DNA from: Hyphomonas atlantica corrig.
GTDB lineage: Bacteria; Pseudomonadota; Alphaproteobacteria; Caulobacterales; Hyphomonadaceae
Direction of reading: 5' to 3'
Length of the DNA: 64,000 nucleotides
Assembly (NCBI RefSeq): GCF_000682715.1
Contig: NZ_AWFH01000045.1
Span: 62,001 to 126,000 of the forward strand
Part shown: positions 35,160 to 44,110 of the stretch, in pieces
Position numbering within the stretch: the first letter of the stretch is position 1
Layout: each line of letters begins with the position of its first letter
Position numbers and translations under genes: made by a program
Notes under the pieces: generated by a model
What the model was told of the DNA's origin: nothing
Seen by the model: the letters and a program-made list of their open reading frames with translations, nothing else
Databases searched by the model: none

Positions 35160-35714
35160 ATGAGAAACGCCATATGTGCTGCAGCCCTCCTTCTTGGATT
35201 CGGAGCCAGCCCTGCCCTTGCTCAGGTCGTTGTTCTGGGCGGCGGAATTGCCAAGGATTGTTATGAAGCCGCAAAATTCGAGACGGTTTCACCGCGGGAA
35301 GGTGCAGAAACCTGCACACGCGCCATCGAACACGAGGCCATGACCCCCAGCAATCGCGCTGCAACCTATACGAATCGCGGCGTACTGCACATGCGGGCGG
35401 GCCTCTATCAGAAAGCCCTGTCCGACTACGAGAAAGCCAAGAAGATACGCCCCGAAACAGGAGAAACCTACCTGAATGAAGGCGCAGCATTTATCTTCCT
35501 TGAAGACTATTCAAGCGCGCTTGCTTCGCTGGACAAGGCCATCGCACTCAATTCGAGTGACTTGTATGCCGCCTATTACAATCGCGCGCTGGCAAAGGAA
35601 AAGCTGGCGGATATCGAAGGCGCTTATTTCGACTTCAAGACCGCCTTGGAACTGAAGCCGGATTGGGAGCTGGCGCAATGGCAGCTTTCGCGGTTCGAAG
35701 TCACAACCAACTGA
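35160..35714 (+). CDS. Secreted tetratricopeptide-repeat protein
   Basis: A 184-residue precursor with a clear signal peptide (cleavage after ASPALA, about residue 22) and three TPR units: RAATYTNRGVLHMRAGLYQ, GETYLNEGAAFIFLEDYSS and LYAAYYNRALAKEKLADIE. It probably acts in the periplasm as a protein-binding scaffold; partners are unknown. The ATG at 35160 is chosen because it starts the signal peptide; upstream in-frame codons extend into the coxB region. It is divergent from the oxidase operon and lies upstream of tldD. Confidence 0.85.
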   Translation: MRNAICAAALLLGFGASPALAQVVVLGGGIAKDCYEAAKFETVSPREGAETCTRAIEHEAMTPSNRAATYTNRGVLHMRAGLYQKALSDYEKAKKIRPETGETYLNEGAAFIFLEDYSSALASLDKAIALNSSDLYAAYYNRALAKEKLADIEGAYFDFKTALELKPDWELAQWQLSRFEVTTN

Positions 35715-35766
35715 TTTCTGCGCCTGCGCCCTTGCGGGTCGGCAGGGTGTCGCGCATCTATTCTGG

Positions 35767-37170
35767 ATGACACAGACCTCCCTTCCCTTCGACCTGACCA
35801 AAGCATCCGAAATCCTGTCCAACGCCGCCAAGGGCGCGGATGACGGCGACCTCTTCGTAGAACGCTCGCGCTCGGAGAGCTTTGTGTTTGACGATGGACG
35901 TTTGAAATCGGCAGCATTCGACACCGATCAGGGATTTGGCCTGCGGGTTGTCGCCGGTGAAACAACTGGCTCCGGCTATGCATCCGAACTTTCGCTTGAA
36001 GCCATTCAGAGAGCGGCGGAAACAGCTGCTCAAGCAAAGCGCGGCTATTCAGGCCATCTCGCAACGGGGCCGACCCCAACCAATCGTCGCCTGTATGAGC
36101 CAATTGATCCTACGTCTGCGCCCGATTTCACCATGAAAACCGGGCTGCTGGCCGAGATCGACGCCTGGGCGCGCGCCTTCGACCCCCGCGTGGTGCAGGT
36201 TTCCGTATCGCTGGCTGGCAGCCACAAGGAAGTGGATATCGTCCGGCCGGACGGCGCGGTCTTTTCGGAGGTTCGTCCTCTTGTACGCTTGAACGTTTCC
36301 GTCACGCTCGAAGAGAATGGTCGGCGCGAATCGGCTGGTGCTGGCGCAGGCGGGCGCGCTGCCTATGAAGACTGGATCCAACCGGATCGCTGGCAAGCGA
36401 TGGTGAAGCGCGCCGTGAAGAAGGCTTCGGTAAATCTTCAGTCCATCCCCACCCCAGCCGGCCAGATGGAAGTCGTCCTCGGGCCGGGCTGGCCTGCCGT
36501 TCTACTGCACGAGGCGGTCGGGCATGGACTTGAAGGCGACTTCAACCGCAAGGGCACAAGTGTTTATGCTGGCCGAATCGGAGAACAGGTCGCCGCGAAA
36601 GGCGTGACCGTCATAGACGATGGCAGCATCGAGCGTCGCCGCGGCTCGCTCTCCTTCGACGACGAAGGCACGCCGACGCAGCGTACCGTGCTGATCGAAG
36701 ACGGCATTTTGAAAGGCTACATGCAGGACCGCATGAACGCACGCTTGATGGGCCAGGCCCCGACCGGCAATGGCCGCCGGGAAAGCTATGAAGCGGCCAC
36801 AATGCCCCGGATGACCAACACGGTCATGCTGGGCGGCGACAAGGATCCCGACGAAATCGTTGGATCGATCAAGCGTGGCCTGTGGGCCGTTGATTTCGGT
36901 GGCGGCCAGGTCGACATCACGTCTGGCAATTTCGTGTTCCAGTGCACCGAGGCCTATCTGGTGGAAAACGGCAAAGTCGTTGCTCCCGTGAAGAACGCCA
37001 CCCTGATCGGCCACGGCCCTACCGTGCTGCAGGATGTGACCATGATCGGAAACGACTTCGCGATGGATGACGGTGTAGGTGTGTGCGGCAAGGCCGGTCA
37101 ATCTGTGCCGGTGGGCGTTGGCCAGCCAACTCTCAAAGTTGGTGCGCTGACTGTAGGCGGCGCTGGCTAA
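35767..37170 (+). CDS. tldD: Metalloprotease TldD
   Basis: A 467-residue TldD/PmbA-family protease subunit. The zinc motif HEAVGH occurs in LLHEAVGHGLEGDFNRKGTS, and the N-terminal EDGDLFVERSRSES-like beta region and the C-terminal GKAGQSVPVGVGQPTLKVG are typical. TldD works with TldE/PmbA to cleave unstructured peptides; pmbA is not in this window. ATG at 35767. A stem with a T-run follows the gene. Confidence 0.96.
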   Translation: MTQTSLPFDLTKASEILSNAAKGADDGDLFVERSRSESFVFDDGRLKSAAFDTDQGFGLRVVAGETTGSGYASELSLEAIQRAAETAAQAKRGYSGHLATGPTPTNRRLYEPIDPTSAPDFTMKTGLLAEIDAWARAFDPRVVQVSVSLAGSHKEVDIVRPDGAVFSEVRPLVRLNVSVTLEENGRRESAGAGAGGRAAYEDWIQPDRWQAMVKRAVKKASVNLQSIPTPAGQMEVVLGPGWPAVLLHEAVGHGLEGDFNRKGTSVYAGRIGEQVAAKGVTVIDDGSIERRRGSLSFDDEGTPTQRTVLIEDGILKGYMQDRMNARLMGQAPTGNGRRESYEAATMPRMTNTVMLGGDKDPDEIVGSIKRGLWAVDFGGGQVDITSGNFVFQCTEAYLVENGKVVAPVKNATLIGHGPTVLQDVTMIGNDFAMDDGVGVCGKAGQSVPVGVGQPTLKVGALTVGGAG

Positions 37171-37229
37171 ATTTGCTGTCACCTTGGGGAACCAGGGTTG
37201 CGGCGGACCACTCACTTTGACACTTTGTT

Positions 37230-37264
37230 GCCGCAATTGGTCATCGACTCGTTGCGGCTTTATT
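37230..37264 (+). terminator. Terminator-like hairpin after tldD, with a competing stem
   Basis: GCCGCAA (37230-37236) pairs with TTGCGGC (37252-37258), followed by TTTATT. A second copy of TTGCGGC at 37198-37204 can pair with the same middle arm, which would prevent the terminator stem. It ends 16 bases before the rhodanese start. Confidence 0.5.
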
Positions 37265-37280
37265 CAAGTTGAGTGTTCTC

Positions 37281-37721
37281 ATGGTCCGTTTTCTATCGCC
37301 CCTCATCGCTGCAACGGCGATTGTCGTCAGCGCTGTCTTACCTGCATCAGCGGACATCCAGACCTTGTCTGCCGACTCTGCGCACACACTGGTCCAACGC
37401 GGCGAATTGATCCTGCTGGATGTGCGTACCCCCTCCGAATGGGCCATGACCGGAATGCCGCGTGACAGTGTCGGAGCGAATTTGCAGGACGTTGATTTTC
37501 TTGCTCAGGCCCGCGGCGCGGTCTTGGGCGATCTTGAATATCCAATCGCAGTGATCTGCCGTGCGGGGAATCGCTCCACCGAAGCAGCAGCGCGCCTCGA
37601 GGCTGCAGGCTTCGCCGAAATTTATGAGATCGCTGAGGGCATGGTTGGTTTGGAAGGCGTTGGCGACGGCTGGATAAAGCGCGGTTTGCCAACCGACCAG
37701 TTTCTGCCACCGGACTATTGA
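37281..37721 (+). CDS. Periplasmic rhodanese-domain protein
   Basis: A 146-residue precursor with a signal peptide (residues 1-23, ending LPASA) and one rhodanese domain. The active-site loop is VICRAGNRS, with the catalytic cysteine followed by the RxGxR anion-binding pattern. LLDVRTPSEWAMTGMP is the usual substrate-side motif. Likely a periplasmic sulfurtransferase or a redox partner; substrate unknown. The ATG at 37281 starts the signal peptide. Confidence 0.9.
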   Translation: MVRFLSPLIAATAIVVSAVLPASADIQTLSADSAHTLVQRGELILLDVRTPSEWAMTGMPRDSVGANLQDVDFLAQARGAVLGDLEYPIAVICRAGNRSTEAAARLEAAGFAEIYEIAEGMVGLEGVGDGWIKRGLPTDQFLPPDY

Positions 37722-37740
37722 GCGCACACATCCAGACTCA

Positions 37741-37769
37741 AAAAAGCGCCCCCCCAGGAGCCGCCTTTC
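37741..37769 (-). terminator. Weak terminator of the peptide transporter gene
   Basis: On the minus strand a 7-base stem (AAAGGCG with CGCTTTT, one G-U pair) with a 13-base loop runs into six T residues. It lies 23 bases after the transporter stop. Confidence 0.4.
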
Positions 37770-37791
37770 TTAGTTTCGATTTGATCAGAGA

Positions 37792-39636
37792 TCAGAACAT
37801 CTCGTCTGACACCATCGAGGATTCCGGCGGCAGCTCATCGCTTCCCTTCATCCAGTGCTTGATGATTGGTGAGATGATCAGCATCAGGACGCCGATACCC
37901 ATGGCGACGTAGCCAACATTTGAATACACGCTGACATAGGTGGCTTTCGCAGCTGCAACGTCCGTGATCTGACCACCGATTGTTTCCGCACCGGTTGTGC
38001 GCGCGATCACGCCTGCCAGATAGTTGGACAGTCCGGAATAGAGGAACCAAGCGCCCATTGTCATCCCAACCACGCGGGCCGGGGCAAGCTTGGTCACCGC
38101 CGACAGGCCGACTGGCGACACCATCAGTTCGCCCATCGTGTGCACCCAGTAGATCAGGAAGATGAAGCCAACCGCTGTCATGCCCGCGCCGGACATGCCA
38201 ATGCCCCCCACAAGCGATAGGAAGCCAAGCCCTGCCAGGAAGACGCCGATGGCGAACTTCACAGGCGTCGATGGTTCCATTTTCCGCTTGGACAGGGCAA
38301 TCCACATCCAGGCAAAGATCGGGGCGAATATGACAATGTAGCCCGCATTCAAGAACTGGAAGACCGGCGTCGGCACGTTCATACCGAACATTTCCTTGTC
38401 GACCAGACGGTCTGTGAACAGGGTCAGCGACGAGCCAGCCTGTTCGAACAGCGCCCAGAACGGGATTTGCGCGAGCACGAAATAGATCGCTGCGAACATC
38501 CGATTGCGCTCTGTTCCCTGAAGTTTGACAAAGGCATATCCGACAAGGCCGATAAAGATGGCGATGCCGAGGGACCCGACGAACCAGTCTGGAATGACTT
38601 CCGCGTTCATCACGAACAACATGGCCACAGCGATGACAAGCGCGCCAGCCAGATAGCAGGCCATTTCAACATTGATTGGGCCGAGGAAGGATTTCTTCAG
38701 CGTTTCCGGATTTGGCGGCTCAGCCTTTCCTTCCAGGAATTTCTGTCCCCACAGGAACACCGCAAGGCCCGCAAACATGCCGATGCCTGCCAGGCCAAAC
38801 CCGTATTTCCAACCCCATACGATACCGATGATACCGCAGGTCAGCGAGGACAAGAGCGAGCCAAGATTGATGCCCATATAGAACAAGCTGAAGCCTGAAT
38901 CCCGGCGAGGGTCGTCAAACTCATAGATCGCGCCGACAATGGTCGAGATGTTGGCCTTCAGATAACCAACACCAGCAATGATGAAGGCGAGCGAGAGGAA
39001 CAGGATGTTGGTATAGAGCTCCTGCTGTTCCACGCGGGTGGTGTATTCACCTTTGGCGAACTCCTGATAGACGGGCGCAGTTGGCTCGTCTGCATCGTCC
39101 GCGCTCTCGAGGATCTGGAGATCACCTGAGCCTTGCTCGAACACGACGCGTCGGGTTTCGCCGTCCAGGTCGACGAAGAGCTGGCGATTGTCACCGCGAC
39201 CTTCATGCAGGATTTCGATCTCGGTCCCATTTGAGACGACATATTCTTTCGAGCCGGAGCCCTCAAAGGCCATACCGAAATGGCCGAGGCAGAGCAGGAT
39301 CGCCCCGAAAGTGACGGCCTTGCGCTGGCCCAGATACCGGTCGGCCAGCGTGCCGCCGATAATGGTCATGACGTAAACAAGCGCCGTGTAGGCGCCGTAC
39401 ATGATGGATGATTTCTCGTCAGAGAACAGGAAATGCTGGGTCAGATAAAGCACCAGCAGGCCGCGCATCCCGTAATAGGAAAAGCGCTCCCACATCTCTG
39501 TAAAGAACAGGATGGCCAGTCCCTTTGGATGACCAAAAAATGAGGTATCGCGAGGCTTGCCCGCTTCACCCGTCGCAGTGATGTCCGTCACGCGTTCAAC
39601 TCCCCGGAAATTCTTACGAACCGGTACTTTGATCAC
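37792..39636 (-). CDS. Proton-dependent oligopeptide transporter (POT family) with an extra loop domain
   Basis: A 614-residue MFS peptide importer. The POT signature is clear: FFTEMWERFSYYGMRGLLVL with the ExxER motif at the first helix, then FSLFYMGINLGSLLSSLTCG. An insert of about 80 residues (127-207, beta-rich and acidic, with ILHEGRGDNRQLFVDLDGE) lies between helices three and four, on the predicted periplasmic side. Some marine alpha- and gammaproteobacterial POT proteins carry such inserts. The true start may be a GTG near residue 16. Imports di- or tripeptides with protons. Confidence 0.9.
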   Translation of the reverse strand: MIKVPVRKNFRGVERVTDITATGEAGKPRDTSFFGHPKGLAILFFTEMWERFSYYGMRGLLVLYLTQHFLFSDEKSSIMYGAYTALVYVMTIIGGTLADRYLGQRKAVTFGAILLCLGHFGMAFEGSGSKEYVVSNGTEIEILHEGRGDNRQLFVDLDGETRRVVFEQGSGDLQILESADDADEPTAPVYQEFAKGEYTTRVEQQELYTNILFLSLAFIIAGVGYLKANISTIVGAIYEFDDPRRDSGFSLFYMGINLGSLLSSLTCGIIGIVWGWKYGFGLAGIGMFAGLAVFLWGQKFLEGKAEPPNPETLKKSFLGPINVEMACYLAGALVIAVAMLFVMNAEVIPDWFVGSLGIAIFIGLVGYAFVKLQGTERNRMFAAIYFVLAQIPFWALFEQAGSSLTLFTDRLVDKEMFGMNVPTPVFQFLNAGYIVIFAPIFAWMWIALSKRKMEPSTPVKFAIGVFLAGLGFLSLVGGIGMSGAGMTAVGFIFLIYWVHTMGELMVSPVGLSAVTKLAPARVVGMTMGAWFLYSGLSNYLAGVIARTTGAETIGGQITDVAAAKATYVSVYSNVGYVAMGIGVLMLIISPIIKHWMKGSDELPPESSMVSDEMF

Positions 39637-39702
39637 GCAAACGCAATTGTCTCAAGGCAGCTTGTGCCAAATCCAACGCCGGACAAAGGGCGTTTCTTGC
39701 CC

Positions 39703-41082
39703 CTAATAGGCCTGATCAGCAAAAATGTGACTTAGATCGCGCTGCCACTCACCATGATACTTCTCAAGAAGCCGCTCGGCCGGGGTGAACCCGGATCGTG
39801 CGATTTGGTCAAGTTCAGACAAATAGCCCGTTTCGTCATCACCAGATACTGACAGGTTCGCCCGGCGCTTCAGGCCCGCGCGCGCAATATCCAATACGTC
39901 GACGGCAAGATCCTGCATGGACCGGCCACCCGGCACGGGTGTTTTGAGGCCCAGCGTACGGACGCCTTGGCGCATCACCTCCCGCTCAGCCGCTGTCCAA
40001 TCCTTCACCAGATCCCAGCACGCTTCGAGACTGTCTGAACAATACAGCAACCCGGTCCAGAACGCGGAGAATGCACACAAATGGCTCCACGGCCCGCCAT
40101 CGGAGCCACGCATTTCCAGAAATTGCTTCAGTCGGACTTCCGGAAAAATCGTCGACAGATGGTCGGCGAAATCGTCCATGGCCGGTTTCTCGCCCGGCAG
40201 AATTGGCAGTTTGCCGTCAAGGAAGTCTCGGAACGACAGGCCGCTGGCGTCGAGATATTTCCCGCCGCGACGCACGAAGTACATCGGCACGTCCAGCGCG
40301 TAATCAACATAGCGCTCAAAACCAAAGCCATCCTCGAACACAAAGGGCAACATGCCCGTCCGGTCAGGGTCCGTATCGGTCCAAATTTGCGAGCGATAGG
40401 ACAGGAACCCGTTCGGGCGCCCGTCAATAAAGGGCGAATTGGCAAACAGCGCCGTGCCCAGCGGCTGCAGCGCCAGCGACACGCGAAACTTCTTCACCAT
40501 GTCGGCTTCGGATTCGAAATCGAGATTGGATTGGACAGTACAGGTTCTGAACATCATCTGACGGCCCAGTCGCCCCACCTTGTCCATATACTCCATCATG
40601 ATCTTGTAGCGACCCTTGGGCATGATCGGCGTCTCCGCCATGCTCCAGATCGGGCTGGCACCCAGCCCCATGAAGGCCACCCCCAGCGGATCGGCAATTT
40701 CCTGCACTTCGCGCAAATGGCTGCCAACTTCATTGCACGTTTCATGCATCGTGCGAAGCGGCGCGCCGGACAGTTCAAACTGGCCGCCCGGCTCTAATGA
40801 GACGCTGGCACCATCCTTTTTCAGGCCGATCAGCTTTCCACTTTCGGAAATTGGCTCCCAACTGAACTTGTCGCGCAAGCCTTCCAAAATCGACAGCACC
40901 GACGCTTCACCCTCATAAGGCAGCGAGCGCAATCCATCGCGAATGAAGCCAAATTTTTCGTGTTCAGTCCCGACACGCCATTCCGAACGAGGCTTGTTGC
41001 CAGCCTCGAAATATTCGATCAGCTCTGACTTATCCGAGATACGGCGGGAGTTTTCGTCGATATCCGACGTCGGCGTGGTCAC
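39703..41082 (-). CDS. gshA: Glutamate-cysteine ligase
   Basis: First enzyme of glutathione synthesis. The 459-residue enzyme is of the plant/alphaproteobacterial GCS2 type: WRVGTEHEKFGFIRDGLRSL, then GASVSLEPGGQFELSGAP, and the CTVQSNLDFESEADM segment with catalytic residues. The C-terminus (ERLLEKYHGEWQRDLSHIF) is typical. ATG at 41082 with GGAGGC upstream. Monocistronic; gshB is not in the window. Confidence 0.96.
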   Translation of the reverse strand: MTTPTSDIDENSRRISDKSELIEYFEAGNKPRSEWRVGTEHEKFGFIRDGLRSLPYEGEASVLSILEGLRDKFSWEPISESGKLIGLKKDGASVSLEPGGQFELSGAPLRTMHETCNEVGSHLREVQEIADPLGVAFMGLGASPIWSMAETPIMPKGRYKIMMEYMDKVGRLGRQMMFRTCTVQSNLDFESEADMVKKFRVSLALQPLGTALFANSPFIDGRPNGFLSYRSQIWTDTDPDRTGMLPFVFEDGFGFERYVDYALDVPMYFVRRGGKYLDASGLSFRDFLDGKLPILPGEKPAMDDFADHLSTIFPEVRLKQFLEMRGSDGGPWSHLCAFSAFWTGLLYCSDSLEACWDLVKDWTAAEREVMRQGVRTLGLKTPVPGGRSMQDLAVDVLDIARAGLKRRANLSVSGDDETGYLSELDQIARSGFTPAERLLEKYHGEWQRDLSHIFADQAY

Positions 41083-41190
41083 TTTGGAGGCCTCCCCTCA
41101 ATCTCTTGATCTGTGTGCACATAGGGATGTTTCTCTGAAGCGCCAACCGGGTTATTCTCACAAGTTCGTTTATTACTGCAGGTGAAAGCA

Positions 41191-41823
41191 ATGACGCGAT
41201 TTACGACAGCAGAGCGCGACGACCTCAAAGTCTGGGCGCGAATTCATGTGCGTGGAGGCTATGAGCCGATCGACGAAATTGAAGATATCCTGCTCGACCT
41301 GACAGAAGAATTCGACTCGAGAATTTCAGAGCGTGATCGCCAGTCCGAAATCCGGTCTGCGGTGATTCAGGAAATCGAGGCCCTTCGCAGCGAACAGGCT
41401 GAGTGGTCAGTCCTCACGGACTTCGACAGGCTCGAACTGGCTTTCGACATGCTGGAAGACAAGGACATTGTCGCGCGCCAGAACTTCACGTGTTGCGGCT
41501 CATGTGGCGCAACCGAAATCGGGATCGAGATCGAAGAGTTCGAAGCGTATGGCCGACCGGCACGGGGCTATGTGTTCTTTCACCAGCAAGACACCGAAAG
41601 CGCTATCGAAACCGGTCATCTCTATTTGAGCTATGGCGCGTCGCGCAACACCGCCGATGGTGTGATCCTTGAAGTTGGTCAGGAGATTGTGGACACGCTC
41701 AAATCCGTTGGCCTGAAAGTTCACTGGGACGGAAAGCTGGAGCACCGGATTGGCGTATCGCTGGACTGGCAGCGCCGGTGGGAAGGGCCTGTCCCTCAGC
41801 CGCTGAAACGCTGGCCTTTCTAG
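41191..41823 (+). CDS. DUF6891-type protein of unknown function
   Basis: A 210-residue cytosolic protein. The first half is an acidic helical region (DEIEDILLDLTEEFDSRI and following). The second half has a conserved cysteine cluster in QNFTCCGSCGATEIGIEI, then GYVFFHQQDTESAI and LEVGQEIVDTLKSVGLKV, matching the DUF6891 family. The CCGSC motif could bind zinc or act as a thiol switch, but no function is established. ATG at 41191 follows AGGTGA; a GTG at 41182 is an alternative start. It overlaps the end of rsmE by 4 bases. Confidence 0.75.
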   Translation: MTRFTTAERDDLKVWARIHVRGGYEPIDEIEDILLDLTEEFDSRISERDRQSEIRSAVIQEIEALRSEQAEWSVLTDFDRLELAFDMLEDKDIVARQNFTCCGSCGATEIGIEIEEFEAYGRPARGYVFFHQQDTESAIETGHLYLSYGASRNTADGVILEVGQEIVDTLKSVGLKVHWDGKLEHRIGVSLDWQRRWEGPVPQPLKRWPF

Positions 41824-42590
41824 ATCCAGTCCCCACACACCGCTTGCCAAAGGCTCAGTGCGGCAACGACGGCCGTTTCAGCTCGCAAGATTCGCGGTCC
41901 CAGACTGATCGGCACTGTACCTGCGCGAGAACGAAGGAATTGTCGTTCATCCGGACTGAAGCCGCCTTCCGGGCCGATGAGAATGGCCGCGTCACGAGCC
42001 TTGAGATCGCCAAGTGCTGCGAGCGCGGCGCGGGCCCGACCCTGTTCTCCGCCCCAAGGCTTTGAATCGTCCTCACCGGCTTCATCACAGAAGATCAAGA
42101 CGGTCTCATCAGGCAGGGCGGACAATGCGGCATCGAGAGAGACCAGATCCGAAATCTCAGGCAGATCAAGCCGCTCAGTCTGTTCCGCCGCTTCCAGCGC
42201 AATCTTGTTGAACCGGTCCAGTCGCACTGTTCGGGTTTGAGTGAACTGCGTTATGACGGGCCGAATTCGTCGAACCCCCAACTCTGTCGCCTTTTCAACA
42301 ATAAAGTCCGTTTCCGACTTCTTCACGGGCGCAAACATCAAAGTGAGTTCGGGACAATCGGTTGTTTGCTGGGCGCGGATTTGCTCGGTCGGCACAATGA
42401 TCGCAGTCTTGCCGTCAGGCTCCGCAAGCTCGCACACCCACTCCCCGTCGGTCCCATTAAAGACACGCACGCGATCACCTATCGATAAACGCATAACTCT
42501 AATGATATATCTTGAGGCCTCAACGTCCAATCGAACAGGTACAGACATGGACAAAGCTGATGGTACGAACAGTCGCGGGATGGAACTCAT
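41820..42590 (-). CDS. rsmE: 16S rRNA m3U1498 methyltransferase
   Basis: Methylates U1498 of 16S rRNA with SAM. The 256-residue SPOUT enzyme has the N-terminal PUA-like domain (IPRLFVPSALSM) and the C-terminal knot with ILIGPEGGFSPDERQFL and ISLGPRILRAETAVVAAL. The ATG at 42590 begins the family alignment; 21 further in-frame residues upstream are unlikely. Divergent from the aldehyde dehydrogenase gene with only 47 bases between starts. Confidence 0.95.
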   Translation of the reverse strand: MSSIPRLFVPSALSMSVPVRLDVEASRYIIRVMRLSIGDRVRVFNGTDGEWVCELAEPDGKTAIIVPTEQIRAQQTTDCPELTLMFAPVKKSETDFIVEKATELGVRRIRPVITQFTQTRTVRLDRFNKIALEAAEQTERLDLPEISDLVSLDAALSALPDETVLIFCDEAGEDDSKPWGGEQGRARAALAALGDLKARDAAILIGPEGGFSPDERQFLRSRAGTVPISLGPRILRAETAVVAALSLWQAVCGDWI

Positions 42591-42637
42591 TCGGGTGATA
42601 TACCTTTCAGCAAAAGTGAAATCAGCAAGAGGTGAAC

Positions 42638-44011
42638 ATGACTGACCAAACAATCAAATCCGTAAATCCGGCGAATGGCACAGTCATTGAGGAATTTACA
42701 CCCCACACCCCCGCAGAAGTGACAGCGATCATCAACCAGTCGGAAGCCTGCTTTACCGACTGGCGCAAGACCAGCTTCGAGCATCGCGCAAAACTCCTGA
42801 TGAAGGCGGCGGATGTGCTCGAAGCCAATGCTGATCGTTATGCTGCGGACATGACCGCTGAAATGGGCAAGCCGCTCACCCAGGCAAAAGCTGAAGTCAA
42901 TAAATGCGCGTGGGTCTGCCGCCATTATGCCGAACAGGCCGAAGGCTACCTTGCCGACGAGATCATGGAGAGCAATGGCAGCAAGGCCTATGTTCGCCAT
43001 CTCCCACTGGGCGTGCTGCTTGCCGTCATGCCTTGGAATTATCCCTTCTGGCAGGTTTTTCGCTTTGCAGCGCCAATCCTGATGGCTGGGAATACGGGCC
43101 TGTTGAAGCACGCCTCAAATGTGTTCCGGTCCGCGCTGAATATCGAAGAAGTCTTCACTGAAGCGGGCTTCCCGGAAGGTGCGTTCAAGACTCTGCTGAT
43201 TGGTTCAAAACACGTCGAGAGCGTTATCAAGGATGAGCGCGTCAGAGCCGTTTCACTGACTGGTTCTGGGCCGGCTGGCGGCGCTGTTGCTGCCACGGCT
43301 GGCTCCCAGATCAAGCCATCCCTTCTGGAACTCGGCGGATCCGACGCCTTTATCGTGATGCCATCCGCCGATCTTGAGAAAGCCCTAGACACCGCACTGA
43401 CAGCTCGCACCCAGAATAATGGTCAGTCCTGTATCGCTGCCAAACGATTCTTTGTTCACGCAGACGTCTACGACGCATTCAAGGCTGGCTTCGAGGCCCG
43501 CTTCAAATCGCTGAAGGTTGGCGACCCTATGGACGAGACCACCAATATCGGACCGATCGCAACCGCATCCATTCGCGACGAACTCGTGGAGCAAGTCGAG
43601 AAATCGGTTGCAGCTGGCGCGTCGGTCTTCAAACCGGGTAATACGCTGCCGGACGAGGGTAACTGGTTTGATCCCTGCATCGTCAGTGGTGCGCCAAAAG
43701 GAAGCCCTTCGGCAGACGAGGAAATGTTCGGACCCGTGGCAAACCTGTGGAAAATCGAAAGCCTCGACGAAGCGATTGCCCGCGCAAATGATTCGGTCTT
43801 CGGCCTCGGTTCTGTGATCTTCACTCAAGACCAGTCAGAAATGGACCAGGCCATCAACGAGCTAGAAGCCGGAGCAACCTTCGTGAATGCCATGGTTGCG
43901 TCTGATCCGCGCCTGCCGTTCGGCGGAATCAAGCAGTCCGGCTATGGTCGCGAGCTGGCAGCCGATGGGATCAAGGCCTTCGTTAACCGTAAAACCGTAT
44001 ATTTCGCCTAG
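42638..44011 (+). CDS. NAD(P)-dependent aldehyde dehydrogenase, succinate-semialdehyde type
   Basis: A 457-residue aldehyde dehydrogenase. The Rossmann motif is SLTGSGPAGGAVAA, the general-base region LLELGGSDAFIVMP, and the catalytic cysteine lies in NNGQSCIAAKRFFV. The N-terminus (KSVNPANGTVIEEF) and KQSGYGRELAADG end are those of the Sad/GabD-like short group, which oxidise succinate semialdehyde or related aldehydes. ATG at 42638 follows AAGAGGTGA with good spacing. No gabT or other pathway gene is adjacent, so the substrate remains open. Confidence 0.9.
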   Translation: MTDQTIKSVNPANGTVIEEFTPHTPAEVTAIINQSEACFTDWRKTSFEHRAKLLMKAADVLEANADRYAADMTAEMGKPLTQAKAEVNKCAWVCRHYAEQAEGYLADEIMESNGSKAYVRHLPLGVLLAVMPWNYPFWQVFRFAAPILMAGNTGLLKHASNVFRSALNIEEVFTEAGFPEGAFKTLLIGSKHVESVIKDERVRAVSLTGSGPAGGAVAATAGSQIKPSLLELGGSDAFIVMPSADLEKALDTALTARTQNNGQSCIAAKRFFVHADVYDAFKAGFEARFKSLKVGDPMDETTNIGPIATASIRDELVEQVEKSVAAGASVFKPGNTLPDEGNWFDPCIVSGAPKGSPSADEEMFGPVANLWKIESLDEAIARANDSVFGLGSVIFTQDQSEMDQAINELEAGATFVNAMVASDPRLPFGGIKQSGYGRELAADGIKAFVNRKTVYFA

Positions 44012-44025
44012 CGTTTTCAGGCATC

Positions 44026-44088
44026 CGCACACGCTGCGTTTACCGACAGAGTTCACCCAATAGGTGTGCGCGGCTGTTGGAAACGCAG
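44026..44088 (+). promoter_or_regulatory. Interleaved inverted repeats upstream of ubiA
   Basis: CGCACAC (44026-44032) can pair with GTGTGCG (44064-44070), while CTGCGTTT (44034-44041) can pair with AAACGCAG (44081-44088). The two stems interlock, giving a pseudoknot or two alternative hairpins. The region ends 22 bases before the ubiA start. Could be chance; role unknown. Confidence 0.3.
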
Positions 44089-44110
44089 AAATTCGGTATA
44101 AGCCCCGGCG

